DNA of 64,000 nucleotides from Pyrus communis (taxonomy: Eukaryota > Streptophyta > Magnoliopsida > Rosales > Rosaceae). This document shows positions 59,805-64,000 of this stretch, in pieces. Positions within the stretch are counted from its first letter, which is position 1, and every line of letters starts with the position of its first letter. A program made the position numbers and the translations under genes. The notes under the pieces are model-generated. The model ran no database searches. It was not told the origin of the DNA and saw only the letters and a list, made by a program, of their open reading frames with translations. The stretch is from positions 6,309,501 through 6,373,500 of the forward strand of contig NC_084809.1 of the NCBI RefSeq assembly GCF_963583255.1. Reading direction: 5' to 3'.

Positions 59805-59975
59805 AACTCAACTCAGTCTTCCAGAAACGAAATACTTTCATCATTGCCCATTATCTGCTCAAAAAGAAAGACAGATAATACAATACAAGAAGAAAATGAA
59901 AAAAAAACATCTAACTTGTCCTAAAAGCTTTGGGCTTTTTGCTTTCGGCTTTTGGCTGAATGCTATTGGCTCTAC

Positions 59976-60013
59976 ACATCCACATCCACATCCACATCCA
60001 CATCCACATCCAT
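59976..60013. repeat. (CATCCA)n hexanucleotide repeat
   Basis: Six perfect units of a six-base motif (CATCCA). Confidence 0.95.
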
Positions 60014-60434
60014 CAATCAACATTCATCATGACAATCATGGCACACAAAAATGAATTGAAGGGCTCAGATAACATCACCATTGACCAAAGCAAGCAAACA
60101 AAAAGAGTTGCACTCTTTCTAAGTAAAACGCTAAACCCATGTTCAGTTCATGTCCATTACAAATAGAACCAAGGAGAGCAACGACAGTAAAACTCACATT
60201 ACATTGAAGTACATTGTCACCACGACATCCCGTACCAATAGTACAACGAGAGAAATAATGTACATTCTCAAACCAAAAACCAGGTAGGTGTTAATTAAAA
60301 ACACAACCCAAAAGAAAAAAAAAATTACAAAAAAGAAAGGGGAACAGCAAAACGAGGACGCTCCCTAAAAACCGCATCCATGCTCTTTCTTCTTCCTTTA
60401 CCAATACAATATTTTACTAAAATATTAAATATAA

Positions 60435-60600
60435 TATATAACATACCGAAACCTTTTGTGGTAAAACCTTATAATTGATCGAGATCTTTTGTGATAAAAC
60501 CTCACATTCAACCATTAAGGCAAATGATAAAGTTGAGAACGATGGCGTTAAGAGTGGGCCCCCAGAGCCACTCGATCTAAAATAACTAGTGCTTGACTTA
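60435..60600 (+). mobile_element. Degenerate TRIM LTR fragment
   Basis: CCTTTTGTGGTAAAACCTTA, GGCAAATGATAAAGTTGAGAAC and GTGGGCCCCCAGAGCC.CTCGATCTAAAA follow the order of the LTR units in the 16273-18125 array. Confidence 0.65.
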
Positions 60601-61142
60601 AATTTAATGACAGATAATATGATACAAATAATTAGGTATAGGATGTGTGTGTATCTGTTGCTTTTGTCCAAGCCACGTCGCTTTCACATTTCACATTCCC
60701 CGGACGGTTACAAAATCCAAACAAACTCCTCCTTCCTCCTCTGTATTTTGCACAACGAACAAAATTTAAAATATCTGTGTCAGCCAAAATGCACGACCCC
60801 CGACACCAACAACAAAACTAACAAAAGCAATTGCTACGACTCTGCCGTTTTACCGCTAAAATCCCACCGCAAATATTCACTGAGTTCACGAGTCAAACGG
60901 TTAAAAGTTGCCCCTTCTAGATAGATTAAAAAGGACTGGACCCACCGGGCTCCGTGGGCCACCACACTATTTACAATCTTTCACAGTTTTTCGGTGAGGG
61001 GTAGAATTGTCATTTTCATATCAATCCAGGTTGGCATGCCAACATGGCACACGCGAATTGGATAGAAAGATGACACGTACCCTTAAACAAAACTGGAATT
61101 CCAAAACTAACCTTTCATTTGGCGGGTTTTTTTCTTTGCAGG

Positions 61143-62873
61143 TTAATTACCAGGATCTATTCCCCTCCAAGTCCAGGAGAAGATGGTCTTTAGCCTACCG
61201 CCGGTGAGTCTCTGCAACGCCTTCTTTGCTCCAGCGACCTCCATTTCCGCCAGTCTCTGCATATGCGGATAAGCTCCGGCGGCCACCAACCTTTTCCGGC
61301 AACCACCGCTCCCTCCGCTGAGCACCGCCGCGACCACCGCCACCGGAAAGTTGCTGCTCACCATCTCGTGATTCTTTGGGTCCAGCAGCTGGACCAGCCT
61401 CATCACGCTCTTCTCATCTCTCACCAGCTCTTTCCGGTTCGACCGGACAGTCAACAGCGACAAAAGCGATTGGGCTGCCGATTCTTGTAGACCCACCGGT
61501 TTCGGCGACTCCATGAGCTTCACCAACGACCCCATACAGCTGCCCAACGCTCGCTTGTTCCCATCGCTCACATGCACCGATAAGTGAGCGAGTAAGGAGA
61601 CTGAGATTTGCTGTAGCGTTGTGTTGCCCTGCTTTATGAACTCGGCGAGTTGAACCAGGAAAAGGGTTGAAGACGACAGGATTTTAGAGCAGGAATCTGA
61701 TGCTGAAAGCGATGTGATGGCTCGGAGGACGTGTTCCAATGTGTCCGAGCTCGGTAAATCTTGGATCAAATGCATTAATCTCTGCAACGCACGTTCTCGA
61801 ATGATCAGAGCTCGGAAATACTCGTCAGAGGAGGCTAAAATCGCTATGCAATTGGCTGATTTTTCTTGGGCGGTCATGGTGCCGGAGAGAAGTAACTGGA
61901 TTAGTACTGGCACGGCCCCTTCTTCTCCCAAAGCAGTTTTTATTTCTTCCACATTGGCAATATTTCTAATGGCGCCGGCAGCATGTGTCTGGGTCGCCGG
62001 AGACCCAGATCGGCAGCCTTCAATGAGGACCGAGACGCCACCGTAGGCGGAGACGGCCCAGGCGTTTTCTGGGTCGCCGGTGAGTGCCTCTACCGCCATC
62101 GCGGCCTTCTCTTTCAAATGGGTAGACCCGGATTCGAGTATTCTCAGCAGAGGACCCAGACCCCCTTCTTCGAACACTGCCTTGCGCGAGGACTCGTCGT
62201 CCGCGGAGGCCAGGAGGCAGACGGCGAAGATAGCCTGCTCGCGGACGGAAGGCTGCTGGTGGAAATCGAGCAAATGAATCAAATATGCGACATTACCTTC
62301 CCTGGCGACGAGGCCGGGCGACTTGTCGTCGCCGCCGTTGAGGAGCTGAAGGAGCGACTCAAGAGCCTTTTTCTTGAACTCGACGCCGCCGATTTGCAAC
62401 CGGGTGAAGAGGTCTCTGATAAAGAAGCCCAAATCCTCTTTATCCGACCCGGGACCCGGGTGGGACAAAACAATTGCGTTTGACTGGTGGAGGACTCCAG
62501 ATCTGAGCAACAAGTCGAGGTCGCGAAGCTGATTAGAGAGCGAGGAGGCGGCCATATCGAGGTCGCTCTGCATTAGGAGCTTCCCGCCGGCGAACTCGGC
62601 GTCGGTACATTGATCGGCGAGGGCGGTGAGGCGCTGGAGAGTGGAGAGGAGTTGAGGGAGGAGGGTGTGGAGGAGGGGATTCTGGGCCCAGTGGGGGGAG
62701 TCGGAGATGTCGGCAACGGAGGAGTGGAGGGATGCGAGCTTGGAGTTGAGGGCGGTCCAGCGGCCGACGAAGGAGTGGACGCTGAGGGAGGAGCGGAGGA
62801 GGAGGGATAGGGTGGAGTTGATGAGGTCGAGGAGGGTTTGGAGTGGGTTTGTGGCGGCGGTGGCGCGATGCAT
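61143..62873 (-). CDS. Armadillo-repeat protein, single exon
   Basis: 576 residues from the ATG at 62871-62873 (MHRATAATNPLQTLLDLINS); a 21-codon in-frame extension begins with TTG and is not a likely start. Residues ~1-150 are helical and leucine-rich. From ~160 to ~560 there are tandem armadillo repeats, seen as VAREGNVAYLIHLLD, VFEEGGLGPLLRILESGS, VSAYGGVSVLIEGC, LGEEGAVPVLIQLLLSGT, then KSVMRLVQLLD and a C-terminal GRLKTIFSWTWRG. There is no U-box or F-box, so it is a stand-alone ARM protein like Arabidopsis At2g05810 (about the same length). ARM arrays bind other proteins; the partner is unknown. The stop is TAA at 61143-61145. The frame is undamaged and GC-rich, unlike the surrounding DNA. 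The 5' leader contains a long (CT)n tract. Confidence 0.93.
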   Translation of the reverse strand: MHRATAATNPLQTLLDLINSTLSLLLRSSLSVHSFVGRWTALNSKLASLHSSVADISDSPHWAQNPLLHTLLPQLLSTLQRLTALADQCTDAEFAGGKLLMQSDLDMAASSLSNQLRDLDLLLRSGVLHQSNAIVLSHPGPGSDKEDLGFFIRDLFTRLQIGGVEFKKKALESLLQLLNGGDDKSPGLVAREGNVAYLIHLLDFHQQPSVREQAIFAVCLLASADDESSRKAVFEEGGLGPLLRILESGSTHLKEKAAMAVEALTGDPENAWAVSAYGGVSVLIEGCRSGSPATQTHAAGAIRNIANVEEIKTALGEEGAVPVLIQLLLSGTMTAQEKSANCIAILASSDEYFRALIIRERALQRLMHLIQDLPSSDTLEHVLRAITSLSASDSCSKILSSSTLFLVQLAEFIKQGNTTLQQISVSLLAHLSVHVSDGNKRALGSCMGSLVKLMESPKPVGLQESAAQSLLSLLTVRSNRKELVRDEKSVMRLVQLLDPKNHEMVSSNFPVAVVAAVLSGGSGGCRKRLVAAGAYPHMQRLAEMEVAGAKKALQRLTGGRLKTIFSWTWRGIDPGN

Positions 62874-63050
62874 TTGGGATGTGGTCCGGGTTAGAACCTG
62901 GTCGGGTTCGGGTCTGTCTCGGGCACAGCTGAGCAATGCATGAGAGAAATAGAGAGAATGCTTGGAAGTAAAGAAAAATGAGAGGATGGAGAAAAGTGAA
63001 GCGAAGCGATCGAGAGGAGTGTGGGGAAGAGAGCAACAATGGCGAACAAT

Positions 63051-63099
<49 letters not shown>
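63051..63099 (-). repeat. (GA)n microsatellite in the 5' leader/promoter of the ARM gene
   Basis: About 24 units, read as (CT)n on the gene's sense strand, 180-230 bases upstream of the ATG. CT-rich leaders and GAGA tracts are common in plant promoters and may affect expression. Confidence 0.9.
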
Positions 63100-63102
<3 letters not shown>

Positions 63103-63159
63103 AAAAGGATGTGACAGGCAGATTTTTTTTCTTTTTTCTTTTTGCTGGATTTTGGGCAA

Positions 63160-64000
63160 CGACTGGAGTGAAGATTAACTACCAGAATCGATGGGGACTG
63201 TAGCGGACGGATTAGGAGATTTTTTTAAAATTTAAAATTAAATGTTTTGGATTCGAAACTTATTGTTGGTGTTAAAGTTAGATTTGTGATCAGATGTAGG
63301 TTGTAATGTCTTTGTGTGTCTTCTTAACTTCCAAAATAAATGGATAAAAGTGATTTACCATCCGTAATCTTTTTTTTTCAAGAAAAAAAAATTAAGTTAT
63401 ACAAGTTGATAATACTCGCGTAATTTACGACTAGTCTGTTTGTACTTGCTTTTGCGTGCACGAGGTGTTTTCTTAATAACACTCGATGAACTTACACATC
63501 TGTTTCATTTAGATTACTTTGCAATTTACAAATTTTGATCTTGATAGGATACAAAAACATGTACGTATTATTTGAGTGTCTAATTCTGTTTTAACGGTCT
63601 AATTTGTCAAAATTTTGTAAGACCCTCTTGTGCTCTCACAAAAATTTAATCATTTTTAAATATTTGGTTGCGTTTTTTGGTTTAATAAAGAAAAGTTTTT
63701 TTTGGGTTTATATGAATGTTTAACCATAAGGCCTTCTGCCTAATAGTATAGATGCTTGATGAGTCTGAGTCTTCCTGTTCCAGTTTGTCATTATTTTTGG
63801 GATGTTGATACTTAAGCTCCTGATTGAATACTATGACTTACGTTGTGTAAATGGGTAAATGATAATGTTGAACGTTATCGACATAGAACATTACACTAAT
63901 AACAAATACACATTTTATATAAATAAAAAAATTAATAATATCATATAAAAGTGTAACTGTCACGTTAAATGACGAAAAATTATGGAGAAGTTGATGCGGA
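63160..64000. other. AT-rich region upstream of the ARM gene
   Basis: No gene, TIR or LTR end was recognised. Confidence 0.45.

Larger units (their letters stand above)
59016..60419. other. Spacer with simple repeats
   Basis: Contains a long (GA)n tract at 59756-59802 and a (CATCCA)n hexanucleotide repeat at 59976-60013. No gene is supported. Confidence 0.5.

Noticed and set aside
59742..59924. Arg-Glu repeat proteins
   Set aside because: Translation of the (GA)n microsatellite.
62874..62936. 21-residue N-terminal extension of the ARM-repeat protein
   Set aside because: It begins with TTG; the next in-frame ATG is at 62873.
61263..62943. Plus-strand and shifted frames over the ARM-repeat gene
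   Set aside because: They are shadows of the minus-strand gene, which alone shows clear repeat structure.
1..64000. CRISPR arrays, operons, tRNA genes, phage or plasmid features
   Set aside because: None seen; intron structure, TATA boxes and transposon types are those of a plant nuclear genome.

Overview
This is a plant nuclear window, intron-rich, AT-rich and crowded with transposons. The gene families and repeats (a Cassandra TRIM with 5S-rRNA-like LTRs, long LTRs opening TGTRATAACYCGTCC, many small foldback elements) fit a woody eudicot, most likely Rosaceae such as apple or pear. The family assignment is an impression, not a proof. No bacterial operons, CRISPR arrays or tRNA genes were seen.

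Region 1 (1-7.35 kb) is a large imperfect palindrome. Its arms are about 3.05 kb (422-3480 and 3797-6833) around a 316-base spacer. Each arm carries the 3' part of a CLP1-type RNA-kinase/cleavage-factor gene and a two-exon gene for a small membrane protein I do not recognise. The two membrane genes diverge from the spacer. The left CLP1 copy runs off the window edge and has an in-frame TAG. The right copy is a rearranged fragment with an in-frame deletion that joins the Walker A motif to a downstream exon.

Region 2 (7.35-22.8 kb) is mostly mobile DNA: a 2.6 kb LTR nested in a foldback element, a scrambled TRIM array, a complete Cassandra TRIM, and a clean 1.78 kb solo LTR with 5-bp target duplication. 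The TRIM array splits the 5' leader of a desaturase pseudogene.

Region 3 (14.9-49.8 kb) holds a dispersed cluster of ADS-type membrane fatty-acyl desaturases with one conserved five-exon structure. Copies C (27.5-28.8 kb, -), D (38.7-40.2 kb, +) and E (48.3-49.7 kb, -) are intact. Copy B (23.3-24.7 kb, -) is intact except for one nonsense codon. Copy A (15.8-16.3 kb, -) is a decayed fragment, and a lone inverted exon-4 piece lies at 14.9 kb. Between them lie an RTE-like LINE remnant, a 4.0 kb CACTA element carrying a captured PH-domain exon, a SINE with an 11-bp target duplication, a Mutator-like foldback element with 9-bp target duplication, a second family of LTRs, and several MITEs.

Region 4 (50-64 kb) has two well-preserved single-exon genes: an ANTH-domain clathrin-assembly protein (53.4-55.7 kb, +) with an unusual APTF-repeat tail, and an armadillo-repeat protein (61.1-62.9 kb, -). 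They are separated by a TIR element, an inverted LTR and simple repeats.

The genes do not form one pathway. The main coherent unit is the desaturase cluster, which would supply related endomembrane lipid desaturases with tandem-duplicate birth and death.
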